In this document: one piece after another, positions 12,419 through 24,300 of the stretch
How positions within the stretch are numbered: the first letter of the stretch is position 1
Layout: every line of letters starts with the position of its first letter
From: Todiramphus chloris collaris
Taxonomy: Eukaryota; Chordata; Aves; Coraciiformes; Alcedinidae
Direction: 5' to 3'
DNA: 64,000 nucleotides
Assembly: GCA_025345505.1 (NCBI GenBank)
Contig: JANVCC010000125.1
Span: forward strand, 1,563,819 to 1,627,818
Position numbers and translations under genes: made by a program
Notes under the pieces: model-generated
Seen by the model: only the letters and a program-made list of their open reading frames with translations
Database searches by the model: none
Told to the model about the DNA's origin: nothing

Positions 12419-12530
12419 TCAGTTTTCTGAACAACAGGGAAGCTTCCAAGTCGTACATAAGCACTCTGAATTCCATTTTCTTTCATTCCAAAAATCTGTT
12501 TCACACTGAATGAATCCATCAGGTCAAATC
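12419..12530 (-). CDS. COL22A1: COL22A1 coding exon 3: start of the LamG/TSPN-like domain
   Basis: This 112-nt exon encodes the end of codon 240, residues 241-276 and two bases of codon 277. The reading is FDLMDSFSVKQIFGMKENG followed by IQSAYVRLGSFPVVQKT, the opening strands of the laminin-G-like (thrombospondin N-terminal-like) domain that in FACIT collagens sits between vWA and the collagenous part. The acceptor is ACGGACAG (AG at 12532-12531); its pyrimidine tract is weak (TTTACCTTTCC about 8-18 nt upstream). The donor GTGAGT is at 12418-12413. The opening GA completes Gly240 and the closing GA is completed to Glu277 by the next exon. Compared with my memory of the human protein there are several substitutions here, so this is one of the less conserved parts. 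Confidence 0.93.
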
Positions 12531-12883
12531 CTGTCCGTAATGGAAAGGTAAATACAAGACATTGATCAGGCAGTGGGACATGTCTTCCGCTGTACTTAGG
12601 TAGTTATCTATCTTAGCCCAGAAACACAGCGCTTCAGAGATTAACCTTGTTCTTGTTGAGAGAAGCCAGAACAAAATTCTGACATGGTCTAATCTGCTTA
12701 GTCCCCAAACTCCAAAACAAGGATGAAATCAAACTGTAACAAGTCCTGGAGAGATTAGAACAGAGTTTTCCAGAAATCAATCGTTATTGTTTACATTTCC
12801 ACAACACCCCGAACATGTTGTATAATTTATTAATCCCCTTGGAGAAGAATGCACAACCCTTCCTTGTTCAGAGAAACATAGAG

Positions 12884-13350
12884 CCATAGAATCATAGACT
12901 GGCCTGGGTTGGAAGGGACTTTCAAAGACCATGTAGTCCAAACCCATCTTTCACCAGGTCAGGTTGCTCAAAGCCCCATCCAGCCTGACCTTCAACACTT
13001 CTCATGATGGGGCATCCACAGATTCTCTGGGTAACCTGTTCCAGTGTCTCACCACCCTACCCTCATTGTAATTTTTTTTTACCTTCTTTCCAATGTAACT
13101 CTACTCTGTTTCTGTTTAAAACTGTCACCTCTTGTCCTGTCACTAAAGGGCTTACTAAAAAGTCTCTCTCTGTCTTTCTTTATAAGCCCTTTTATATATT
13201 GAAAGGCCACAATAAGCCTGTCTTCTCCAGGCTGAACAGCCACAACTCTCTCAGCCTTTATTCACAGGAGATGTGTTCCAGCCCTTGGACCATTTTTGTG
13301 CCCTTCCTCTGGATCCACTCTAATAGGTCCATGTCTTTATTGAAAAACTC
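12884..13350 (-). mobile_element. CR1 LINE fragment, 3' end
   Basis: Starts CATAGAATCATAGACTGGCC and GGGTTGGAAGGGACTTTC (reverse of the CR1 3' end), continues through TCTTCTCCAGGCTGAACAGC and ends near AATAGGTCCATGTCTTTATT. It lies 354 bp upstream of the acceptor of coding exon 3 and is sense to the gene. Confidence 0.93.
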
Positions 13351-13649
13351 TCATCTAAGATGCTTGACTACATATACTTTTCAAATCATTTTAGGATGAC
13401 TTTGTCTTAGTCCAATCAACTCATCATGATGATGAGCTATTAATCTCGACTGCAGACATTTGTGTGAAGCTTCTGACTTTGTTGTGACAAGGCTTATTAA
13501 CTCGGTCATAAACCACACACATGGACCTACAGAGCTCCAGTATCAGCATGCTCTCAGGCACAATGAACTCATGATTTTTTAACTTGAAGTCCTAGCTGCT
13601 AAACTCTGCCAGTTGACAGTACAGTTGCGCCATGCTCCTGAATGCATCC

Positions 13650-14168
13650 CAATCACAGAATGTTAGGGGTTGGAAGGGACCTCGAAAGATCATTGAGTCC
13701 AACCCCCCTGCCAGAGCAGGATCACCTAGAGCAGGTCATACAGGAACAGATCCAGGTGGGTTTGGAATGTCTCCAGAGAAGGAGACTCCACAACCTTCCT
13801 GGGCAGCCTGGGCCAGAGCTCCACGACCCTCACAGTGAAAAAGTTTTTCCTTCTGTTTCTGTGGAACCTCTTCTGCTCCAGCTTGCACCCATTGCCCCTT
13901 GTCCTATCACTAGACATCACCAAGCAGAGCCTGGCTCCAGCCTCCTGACACTCACCCTTTCCATATTTCTAAACATGAGTAAGATCACCCCTCAGTCTCC
14001 TTTTCTCCAAGCTCCAGAGCCCCAGCTCCCTCAGCCTTTCCTCAGCTGGGAGATGCTCCACTCCCTCCATCATCTCTGTGGCTCTGCACTGGACTCTTTC
14101 CAGCAGTTCCCTGTCCTTCTTCAACTGAGAGGCCCGGAACTGGACACACTATTCCAGATGCTGGATGT
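13650..14168 (-). mobile_element. CR1 LINE fragment, 3' end
   Basis: The copy runs from AATCACAGAATGTTAGGGGT through CCCCCCTGCCAGAGCAGGAT to ACTGGACACACTATTCCAGA. At about 519 bp it is one of the longest 5' truncated copies here. The 197-codon open frame across it on the other strand is a chance antisense frame. Confidence 0.94.
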
Positions 14169-14816
14169 GCAGTACTATGTGGGTCCAACCATCCTGCTTT
14201 CAGCTCCAAACTCACTCCACAGGATGCACATCTGAACTAACAGCCACTCCTAGAAACAAACACACTGTGGATTTAGAGGCAAAGACACTGCAAGAGGCAG
14301 GTTGTGAGAGACTGAGCAGAGAATCTGGTTGGGTTCTTTTTCTTTTATTTGAGCTATTCCAACCTTTTCACCCCCTCACACATGCACAATTACACCTATT
14401 AACTCCCGTGCGTGTAATCCCAGCGCACAACCCTGCTCATACTAGAACTGCTCACTTGGATAAATTGATTTTAAACCACAGCAGTGCTTTTAACTTTGTT
14501 CAGTTAGTGAGCTCCTAAAACTTTTCTAGGATAGATAAAGATTTTTGTGTGGTGAACTCAGGCTCCAAGATTCTTGGGTTTCTTAGTTGCTCTTATGAAA
14601 CTTTCAGGCTGAAAGCCACTTGCACGGCTTGAGAAAGGCTGCAATGGGAAAAGGCACCCATCTAATGATATTATTCTTCAAATTTATATCAATAAATAGG
14701 TGCAAAAAAACCTGCGTAGGCCAGTGCCAAGGCAAATCAAGATGTGACTGCAGACAGCAAATAAAACACCAAGCTTCCATCATGGAGTATTCTCTGAAGA
14801 AATATCTTTTTCTGAG

Positions 14817-14859
14817 GAAAAGGTCCCTTCCAACCCTTAACAGGCTGTGATTCTGTGAA
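14817..14859 (+). mobile_element. CR1 3' tip fragment
   Basis: AGGTCCCTTCCAACCCTTAA followed by TGTGATTCTGTGAA is the last 40 bp of a CR1 copy. Confidence 0.75.
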
Positions 14860-15204
14860 ATATAATCTTAATTGTTTGCAAAGACAGAAACGGTTGCCTG
14901 GTGCCAAGTTGAGGCCTTTCATATTACAGTAACTTTCCTGGCTGTCAACAGCTTTTCCCTCCTGTCCACTCTATTTTCCTCTATTGATGGACATTCAGGA
15001 GGGCAAATAAGGCAGTTAAGATGCTCCAGGGCCTCATGACTCCACCTCATAATCACCTCTGCAACAACTCTAGTGATATACTCTGCTGACATACTGTCAT
15101 CATCAGTGATTGCAGCTATAAATCATAGCAACCAGACCCTACCAGAGCATGAGCTCCCTCCCATCATATAAAAACCAGTATGACCTGTCCATATAAGCCC
15201 TCCC

Positions 15205-15779
15205 ATAGAATAACAGAATCATAGAGTCATCAGGGTTGGAAGGGACCTTAAAGATCATCTGGTTCCAACCCCCCTGCCATGGGCAGGGACCCCTCCCACT
15301 AGAGCAGGTTGCTCACAGCCCCAGCCAGCCTGGGCTTAAACACTTCCAAGGATGGGGCTCCCACCACCTCTCTGGGCAACCTGTGCCAGTGTCTCACCAG
15401 TCTCATGGGGAAGAAATTCTTCGTAATGTCCAACCTGAATCGACCTATCTCTAGTTTTAATCCATTCCCTCCAGTCCTGTCACTGCCCCACAGCCTAAAA
15501 AGTCCCTCCCCAGCTTTCTTGTAGCCCCCTTCAGATACTGGAAGGCCACAATAAGGTCTCCCCAGAGCCTCTCTCTCTGCTGGGCTGCAAGAGCACACTG
15601 ATGGCTCACGGGAATGAACCCAAGTGGATATAAGACCATGGAAGGTGTCTGCCTGTGTGGTTCATTTTAGCCTTTGGATGTCAGGATTCTGGGATGGTTC
15701 ATAGAGGGTCATTGCTCACAGAAAAATGATATCTTGTACAACTGCACAAAACTGGTAATTGGAATAATAAACAAAACGG
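15205..15779 (-). mobile_element. Composite CR1-derived element, copy B
   Basis: Inverted near-copy of 9709-10262. From the 3' end at 15205 (ATAGAATAACAGAATCATAG) it runs as CR1 to about 15585, then the short ORF2 stretch GAGCACACTGATGGCTCACG, then the unassigned segment to AACAAAACGGA at 15779. It carries about 18 bp near 15663-15681 (AAAGGCTAAAATGAACCA on the minus strand) that copy A lacks. Homology stops at the CR1 3' end and at GTTTTGTTTATTATTCC in both copies. Confidence 0.85.
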
Positions 15780-17993
15780 AAGAAAAAAAAATTCACTAAT
15801 CACACATAAATTCTATTTATATTGTCTCATTTGCCACCAGGATTGAATAAAGGTTGCAGGTTTTTAAATTCAGACTAACAGTATCTGAAGTTGGTTATCC
15901 TGACTATTCACTCTAAGTCCCCTCAAACAGATATAATTCCATTTCTAAGTGGGAGAAGAAACAAATAAACCCAAAATATTGTCATTTGAGCTGAAAAGTC
16001 AGTCACGGCAGATTGCTGAGGTGGAACCAGAAAGAAGACACTTAGGGAAACTTCCAAGTTAATTTGTGCTTTAAAGTGACCTTTAAGACTATATCAGCTG
16101 AAAGACAAGAACATACACATAGTGTTTTGTTGTTATTAGTATCATTTTTGCTGTTATTTTGTTTACTTCATGTGCCTGGAAGCACTTTGGATTGAGTATG
16201 TTCCATTACTGATTTGGGGAGTAGAACTGGCATTATGAAGGAGACAGCACAATGCTCTAAATTTAGCCTTAAAACCCCAGGTTAATGTAAAATATAAATG
16301 CTGCAATAAATTCTCCAACACTTGAACAGGATTTTTCACCTGGCTACTAACAGTGCAGTGGAAACAGCTCATGGGGATCTTCCCCCAAACATCTCGCTGA
16401 CCATTTAGTCTGTCATACAGCATTTCTGGAGCGACAGCAGAAAAACAGGCTGTCCATTGGTTTTTTCCCCCCCACTGAGGAGGGACTGCATTTCAGTACC
16501 ACAGGGAAAATGAGATCCTACTCATGGCTTCCCAGTCCTTTCCACAAACAAAATGGCAAAGAACAACCTGCCTAATTTATCAGGGACAAAGCTGTTGTTA
16601 CCTCTTGCCCATACTAGAGCACAGGATGGAAGGGTTGGACCTTCCTGTTCTTAGTTGCTTTCATTTAAAAGATGTTTTTTTGTGTGCCAGGGCAGGTGTG
16701 GTTTTCCAATTGGCTTATAAACTATTTAATCAGTAATGCCATAAATATGGCAATTAATAAGATGAATAACGCTCTTTGATCATAAGCATCCCGCTTCGTT
16801 ATGGCTACTAAAACAATATGGGGCCGCTGAAACCCTCTAACATGATTACATCTCCTGAAAAGCAGCACACCCCAGTCCATTAACATCAACATTAAAATAG
16901 TGACCTGAAAGAGCAGCTCAGATTCCCAGCAGCCTACCTGGCTTGAAAAGCAATTTCTTATGCACTGCTCTGCTGATCAAATCAGCCGAATGTCTCTACT
17001 TGTGACTAAAAACTCCCTTACAGGAAGCAGCCCGTTTTTCCAGAATCAGAAAACACACTCAGGTCTGCCTGTTATAGGCAGGAAGATGGCAAAACTTGGC
17101 ACTGGACAGTTTCTACATCACCTAACTCTAATATGCCACCAGATGTCCATCCACACTTCACTGAACCACCCCCTAAAGCACGGCCAAGGGATGATCAAAC
17201 AGCTCTGTACTTGTGCAGTCAGGAAAAAACAGCTTCTCAAAGGAGGACGGAGCCATTCATTTCTTCTTTAGCCTGAAGAAACCTTCCGAGAAAAGTCTCC
17301 TGCTTTGCATTCCCAAGGATCTCAAGCCAACTCTCACAGGGGGAATCACTGGGATACTTCTAAAGTTTATGGTGAGGCAACAGCCTGTGGAAAGCAGGCC
17401 AGAAAGGAATCAGGAAAGGCACTGGACATCAGAGCCTTACATGATGTATCCAAAAATACACTTAGTAAGGAGGATTTCCAGCCACAAGCACTAACGTAAA
17501 ACTAAGCAGCTTCTGCAGGAAATGCTCCGTACCCTGGTCTTGCTCAAACTCTCAGCTGAATTATCAGCCTTGTCAATGTATTGATGGAGCATCACCAACA
17601 GCCAAGGTCAGGGAGGTTGTCATCAGCTTCTGGTTCTCTGAGACTCCTGAAAATAGCAATCCATATTGCCTGTGATAAAATAGCATATGTTACTTTTACT
17701 AGAAGGAGGTCAATAGAAATAAACTTTACGGTAGGCTAGAGCAGGGTATAAATTCCTAGGAAGAACAGTATCACTTGGTAGCCTCTCAGCAAATGCAAGA
17801 TCTTATCAGTTAAAGTGAAAGCTTTCATGGATTTCTTGTGCTCACAAGGAAGACCCTGTGTGCTCATGAGATCCTGAGTACCCCTCTCAGTTTCTCCTGT
17901 CTAGTTTGCAAGGTTGTTAGCACTGCAAAGAGCCCCCATTTTTGGTACCTGCCTTAGTTACTTTCTCTGCTAACATATACTTTAAAAATAACT

Positions 17994-18013
17994 GGGGGGG
18001 GGGGGGGGGGGGG
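17994..18013 (+). repeat. Homopolymer G20
   Basis: Twenty consecutive G, followed by AGATACG. This is an unusual length for poly-G; its exact length is sensitive to sequencing error. Confidence 0.95.
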
Positions 18014-18647
18014 AGATACGTGATCATGCCATATTCCAAAGTCAAATACTACATTTAATCATCTATGTCTGGCAATTAGTTATTTGAAGCTAGAGTGTTG
18101 GTGAGGGTTATTTTTCTTCGACTGTAGCTGACCTCTTGGCATCCTTATCTTCCACAATTCTCTAGGCTGAAAACAGCTATTTCTGAACAGCCAAGATGTG
18201 TCTCAGCTCAGGGATAGAAGAGTCCAAATCCTGAAGGAGAGACTACTACTTTATTCAGCATGTGCTGCTGTTGTTGTTATAGTAGACATCATTTGCTACA
18301 GCATTTTTGCAGTTCCTGACATTCCTTCCTCCACAGGAAAGGAAATCCTGTCAAGAGCTGAGAGAGTATCAGATTTTTAGGGATATTTTTAAGAGATTAC
18401 TGAAGTCTCCGTCTCCAAGGCTCTTCTTCCACATTAAAAATACCAACATCCATAGCAGGATATCACTACCCTAATTGTAGTTCCACTTGGCAACAAGGAG
18501 TAGAATTTAGGAAGGGATGAGCTGCACACTGATGGTTTTATCCTGCAGCGTTCTGGTCCTTCTGGCACGCTGACAGAAAGGCCTTTTCCTCTTACTTGAT
18601 CACCAGCTGTTGGGGTTGGTGAGATGCCTACGCTAACAACACTAGGG

Positions 18648-18985
18648 TCATGGAATGGCTTAGGTTAGAAGAGACCTCAAAGATCATCTAATCCAACCTT
18701 CCCACCATGGGCAGGGATTCCTCTCAACTAGACCAGGTTGCTCAAGGTCTCATCCAACCTGGCCTTGAACACTTCCAAGGCGGGGGCATCTACAACCCCT
18801 CTGGGCAATCTATTCCAGAGTCTCACCACCCTCCTACTGAAGAACTTCTTCCTGAGGTACAGTCTAAATCTATTCTCCTTCAGTTTAAAACCATTTTCCC
18901 TCGTCCTGTTGCTGGACATTCCTGTGAAGAGTCCGTCTGCAGTCTTCTGGTAGGATCCTTTCAGGTACTGGAAGACCATGTCAAA
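18648..18985 (-). mobile_element. CR1 LINE fragment, 3' end
   Basis: Starts TCATGGAATGGCTTAGGTTA, has the CCCACCATGGGCAGGGAT and CAACTAGACCAGGTTGCTCA landmarks, and ends near TTTCAGGTACTGGAAGACC. More diverged than the copies at 15205 or 48591. Confidence 0.92.
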
Positions 18986-19897
18986 GAAGCCAGGCACTCT
19001 ATCTTCACATTGTCCCAGCAGCCCTCTGGGGCACAGAAGTGTCACTTGTTTCCTTGTGGTAATCTAGACAACAGGGAAGGTCAGAGTCCTGCAACTCAGA
19101 TACCACCTGCGACTTGGCTCATTGTAAATGATTGTAAAAAGGGGTTCGAATGAAAGCCTATTGCTGGACTAGTATTTTTAACTCTCTAGCTGTTGAAAGA
19201 AGTGATTTCCAAAGACTTACAAATGGATAAGGATTCTGGCTTCTTGCACTGTTTCATTCCCCTCTAGTTCACCTCTCCAGCAAAGGCAGAAAAAGCGTGA
19301 GCTTATTTTTGCGTGGGAATTTCACCCCACATCGAGCACTCCCAGCTCAGCAGTCTGATTCAGCACCATCAGGCAGCAATGCTTATCTTTGAGTCCTGCA
19401 CCTCTGGAGGAACAAGCCAGAGAGGTTTACTGGCTGCCCACAAACCCTGCATGAAGTAGTGTGGTGAGTAAAGGGATTTCACAAGTCACTTGAACAAAAA
19501 AAATTAATTTGCTATATTTTTAAAGCAGCTTGCAAGGGAGATTTGAAACTACAAAAATTTCCAAAGTCTATAGATTAAAGGGCATCGAGAGCCTTTTAAA
19601 GTGGTTCTTGCTATTAACCAATTGCTCTTTCTTTCCCCAGATGTTACAGTTGGGATTTAAGGAGCACTTCATGCTGGCCTGAATTCCTCCTCACCAGATC
19701 CACTGGACTTCAGTGAGGAGAATAATTAAGAGCTTAAATTAATAATGAGATTTTGTTGAAGCAAACAGAACAGCCCTTGCATCAGCATGAAGAAGGTATC
19801 TTCCAGCAAGCCTACCACCTTCTAGGTGATACTCCATAAAGTGGCTTAGAGGACCCATTAGATGGTCTCAATTTTACAACAATATTAAACCCAATTT

Positions 19898-19985
19898 AGA
19901 ATCTTAGAATCATTCAGGTTGGAAACGACCTTCGAGATCATCAAGTACAACTGCTGACAGTACACAATGCCACCACTCATGCTGC
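19898..19985 (-). mobile_element. CR1 LINE 3' fragment, diverged
   Basis: TTAGAATCATTCAGGTTGGA and ACGACCTTCGAGATCATCAA are the reverse of a CR1 3' end; homology fades after about 60-90 bp. Confidence 0.8.
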
Positions 19986-20950
19986 TGGTGTACTGATCCT
20001 GATTTGTTTTCTCTTCATCATGACACTCGGGAGACACAATTTCTACTTCTTCTTGGTGCCTACATAGCCCCAAGAGTCCCATGCAGGTCACAAGTTTGAT
20101 CTCAGCTCGAGCATCAGCCCACATTCGGGATTATCAGAGGCAGCAGTAGTGGTTGAGGAGTATCACACACACTTCAAAAAGCAAGCAAGCATTGGGAAGC
20201 AGTGATGCAAAGGACACAGTCACCAAGTTGAACCACAGGCCAGTCTGAGAAACATCAGCCTAAAGCTTCAGTGAAAACCAGGGAACAGATACAGCACTTG
20301 GTGGATGTGCGCAGGAAAGATAACACTTCAAGAAAGATAAAAAGGCTCTAAAACCAGTAAGAAGATTAGTCCAAAGAGACAGTATGAGAGGGAGAGAGAG
20401 GTTAAACCCACAAGCAGATAAATGCACAGTTATGGCCATCCCACCTGGTGGAAAGGGCTGTTGTAATCTAACCCCCAGCCTGTTGTAAAGACAGGAAATA
20501 AATACACCTCTACAGCGGCTGCCTCTGAGGCAGAACCTTTCAGCACCTCATCTCACCTTAATAACACACCACTTTATTTGCTGCATTGTTCTGTTTAGCT
20601 CCACCAGTCCACTCTTACCTGTTTGCGTCTCACTTTTCGGGCGGTTGCGAGTGGACACCGAAAGCTATTTTTGACACTGAACTCTTTGCCTCATTACTGA
20701 AGGCTTTTTTTCTTTCTGTGTTGAAGTCATTCTCCATTTTCTCAGTGATGGACGTTTGGCTTAGTGCCACGGGCCCTCTTTCAGCTCCTTTCCTGCTTCA
20801 GTGATTTACAAGATTAAAGAGAGGTTCATTATTCCTTTGATGTCCTTGTATGCCAGATAGGCTCGCACCAGCTGAACTTACCAGGACTATTTGTATTACG
20901 TTCTGATTTTAATAAGTTCCTCTATTTTGAAGTTCTCTTTTGAAGTCCCC

Positions 20951-20968
20951 TTTCTGTGTGTGTGTGTT
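20951..20968. repeat. Short (TG)n microsatellite
   Basis: A run of about seven TG units (CTGTGTGTGTGTGTT). Confidence 0.8.
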
Positions 20969-21083
20969 CCTCAGGCTCTAAGGTGCTCTGTATTCCTCTG
21001 GAAAGCCAGGAAATGACATGACTGAAAACCCATCACTTGGCGTAGTAGTTGGGAGTTTTGTGGATGGCACCCAAGAGGATTCT

Positions 21084-21107
21084 TGATACATATATATATA
21101 TATATCT
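21084..21107. repeat. Short (TA)n microsatellite
   Basis: ACATATATATATATATATCT, about eight TA units. Confidence 0.85.
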
Positions 21108-21322
21108 ATGTCTCTGAGAAAAATGACAGTGGATAAATGCTTCTGAGGGCATAGTGTCAGGACTGATGTACTGAACATAACTAGCAACCCTCTTTACTGC
21201 TTGTTCATGCAAAAGAATCGTATTTTTTTGTACAGTTGAGGAAAAACACCTGACGCAACCTGCTAGCTTCTTTCTCCTTGTAATGCTACTAGCTGGACTA
21301 CAGGAAAACCTCACAGAGATGT

Positions 21323-21376
21323 TATCCATGAAAATAAAAATATCCATGAAAATAAAAATATCCATGAAAATAAAAG
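21323..21376. repeat. Tandem repeat, 18 bp x 3
   Basis: Three back-to-back copies of TATCCATGAAAATAAAAA; the third differs only in its last base. Confidence 0.96.
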
Positions 21377-24300
21377 ACCTTCCCATTCATTTTAGGTGCT
21401 ACAAGCAAGACCTAATATGAAAGCAGGTAAAGACTACTCTCTAAGAGACTGGTGGTTGCCTTCTGCCAGATGATGGGTGCAAAACAGATCAGACCTGCAG
21501 GTAAACCAAAGCCTTGCCACTGATGCCATCAAGGACCGTTCACGTCAGACAGATTGGTTTAACTCCATGTGTCAGGAGGAGTTTATTGAAATTGTATCTG
21601 AACCTTCTTCCCAACCTGTTTGCCCAAGGGCTAAAAGGCTTGCACCGATGAAGAAACCATGGGATGGTTTCTCCAGACACCTTTTTTTTGCAGGGATCTT
21701 TTTCTGAAGTAGAATTCATCTAAAATATTTGGACCTGGAAATACCTCATAGTCAGCCAATCTATTAGTCCTTTTATAGCCAAAGGGCTGATTGCTTATTA
21801 GGCTATGAATGATCAAAAATTAAATTTGTTTCCTTTTTATTAACCCCAAATACACTGAAATAAAACAAAAAAACCCCTCAAACTCCTGACTTGTTTAACT
21901 TCTGGGAGAAAGCAAATACTACTAGGGTTTGTTTTTTTTCTGGTTTTTCTTCGGTTTTGCTTTTTTTTTAAAAGGGCCTTTAGGGATGGATTGATTTATT
22001 TATTTATTAATATGCAGGTGGATCCGGATACTTCACATGCGCATTCCTGTGCATGGTTAACCTTTATTAAGACTTTTACAGCAATGTAGAGGTCAGGATT
22101 CGTCACTGCTGGGATTCAGACCAGGGAAAGTCTTTCACGGGGACCACTGGGCCGTTACCAGCTTTCTTCCTGCAGCAGCAGACTCTAAAGTAGTTTCAGT
22201 GTTTGTTCTCTGTGTTTCATGCTGTCAAGGAGGAGCTCAGCCAGGCTACCAGCTCCAACACGGATACGATGCCTAGGGCTGGTCAGGTCATTCACGGTGC
22301 CCAAAGTCCACTGAGATACAGGATGTTGGGTAATAGCTAAATATCTGACCATAGTAGAACAAAATATTTGTTTCAGACACGGGGTTTTAATTCAAGGAAC
22401 TTCTCAGCCCAGCTCTGGCGTGGTTACATGTGCTCTGTAGGATGCTTGAGTGTTTCCAGGCTCCTAATCCAGATGCACATTTTGGTGGCACCATACCCCT
22501 GACTGTATACTTTCACCTTTCCAACCCCTTAGTTTCTGTAGAAAGGCAATTCCTTGGTATATAAGCCCAAAAGAGACCACCAGAGGTCCCCAGTGCTGGG
22601 TAACTGGGGGATCTGGACACTGGGCATGGAACCATGCACAGGTCAGAGATAGCTCCTAGGACTGCAGAAGTCACAGATGACCGCTTGACCTGGTTTACTT
22701 GGAGTTACTGGGTATTAAAATGTCCTTGGAACAAGGGTGAGTCATTTGGTAACCCCTGAAAAACTTCACAGACCTTTTAAGTGCTATGTTCTAGGCTATT
22801 ATGTTGAAACCAGCTACTTCACAGTGCACAGACTCCTAGACTGCAAAGCTGGAAGAGACTTGTAAGGTCACCTACACTGAAGATATCCCACCTACCAGCC
22901 CAGAGGACAAATCCACCCTACAGCACAAGTCCATCCATTTTCTCCAGCTCACAGGAAACTAAAATGACTCTTGGGACAACAGGTACATGTCTATCTGCTA
23001 CTTTCTTTACCTCTTCAGTATATACAGCAGCTATAGCCAGATGTACATGTCTCAGGAACCCTGTTTCAAATTCAGCTCTCCAGATCCTTTGAGAATGAAG
23101 AACACAGCACTCAAAACAGAGAGCAAAATGCCTGTGCCATGGCACAGCAAAGCTTCATCCTTCTGTCCCATCTCCCATAAATGCCACAGCTGTATCCAGT
23201 CCTGCCTATATGGGTATAACACTGAGGATGGAGAGAAGAGTGGTTGGTGTCCATGTGAATAAGCACCTTCAGCACCACTGCATATGTACAGGCTTTGCTA
23301 GTGACCAGTCTGAGCATCTACTGTCTGAACACAGTGAACTCTTACAAATCTCTGCAGCTATCCATGGATTTGCCCCTTGCCTCTTCAGGGCTACCCAAAG
23401 AGACTACGAGAGGGGCAATACAGACTACCAAGTGCAAAGGGAGGGCAAAATGCCCATCACACAGGCACTTTTGTCCCCAGGAGGATACTGGTCTAATGTG
23501 CTTGTTCTGCAGGTTCAACAGCCTGGACACTCCAATTTCCTTCTGCTACCATGTTTTTTAGTGGGCAAATATAAATAGTCCCAGGGATACTGTAATTAGC
23601 TAGTGAGTCACCAGCATCTCTGGAATGCCAACCCTGCAAACCGCAGGACACTGGAGACGTGCTGGCAGTCAAACACAGCCACTGCAGTCCATAATTGTAG
23701 GGTACTAGTTTTACAACCAGCTCCTCTGTTGTAAAATGCCCCGACATCCTTTATAGAGCTGCAGACAAAAAAAAACACACAGCGGTCATAAACACGCTGG
23801 CATTTCGCTCATTTGCCCGTGGAGGTTTCCGAGATGGGGAAGAAAGTTAGGGGCTGAGGTCAAATTGTGGTGCAACCCATAAGGCAATTTCTGCTCTTCG
23901 TACGTACAGCCCCTGTGACAACTCAGGAGTTCGAGTCAGGGCTTTTACGGTCCCTCCTTGACCCATTAACACCATGCAGTGTGGGATGTGTAATGTGATG
24001 GGGTGGGTGGAAGTATCTCTCCCCAGGGTTAATTTTTTTTTTCTTGGCACTTTAAGGAAATCACTGCAGGTCTTTTTTTAACCGATTCCCTCTAAAACCC
24101 ACAGTCAGTACCTGCTGAGGTGCATCATCTCCTCTAGTGGGTAGTGCTGAGGACTGGAGCTCAGCCCATTTTTAGCTGTAGGGATCATCTAAATTTCTGC
24201 AACAAAATCCCATGTCCTGCAGGTCTAGTTTTAAAATACAAATAATTCAAACATGAAGTTTAAAACCCTCAAGGAGGGTAGCTCACTTTCAACACCTTCC

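Noticed and set aside
13642..14235. A 197-codon open frame on the plus strand
   Set aside because: It runs through a minus-strand CR1 3' end (13650-14168) and is its antisense translation; the same peptide pieces recur over other CR1 copies.
9709..15779. Segmental inverted duplication as the only explanation for the paired elements
   Set aside because: Homology stops precisely at the CR1 3' tip in both copies, which fits retrotransposition better, although local duplication cannot be excluded without a genome search.
18707..19153. A 148-codon open frame on the plus strand
   Set aside because: Mostly antisense of the CR1 copy at 18648-18985; no independent support.
22830..22875. A possible CR1 3' end (GACTCCTAGACTGCAAAGCT)
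   Set aside because: Only GCTGGAAGAGACTTGTAAGG resembles CR1; too short and diverged to support.
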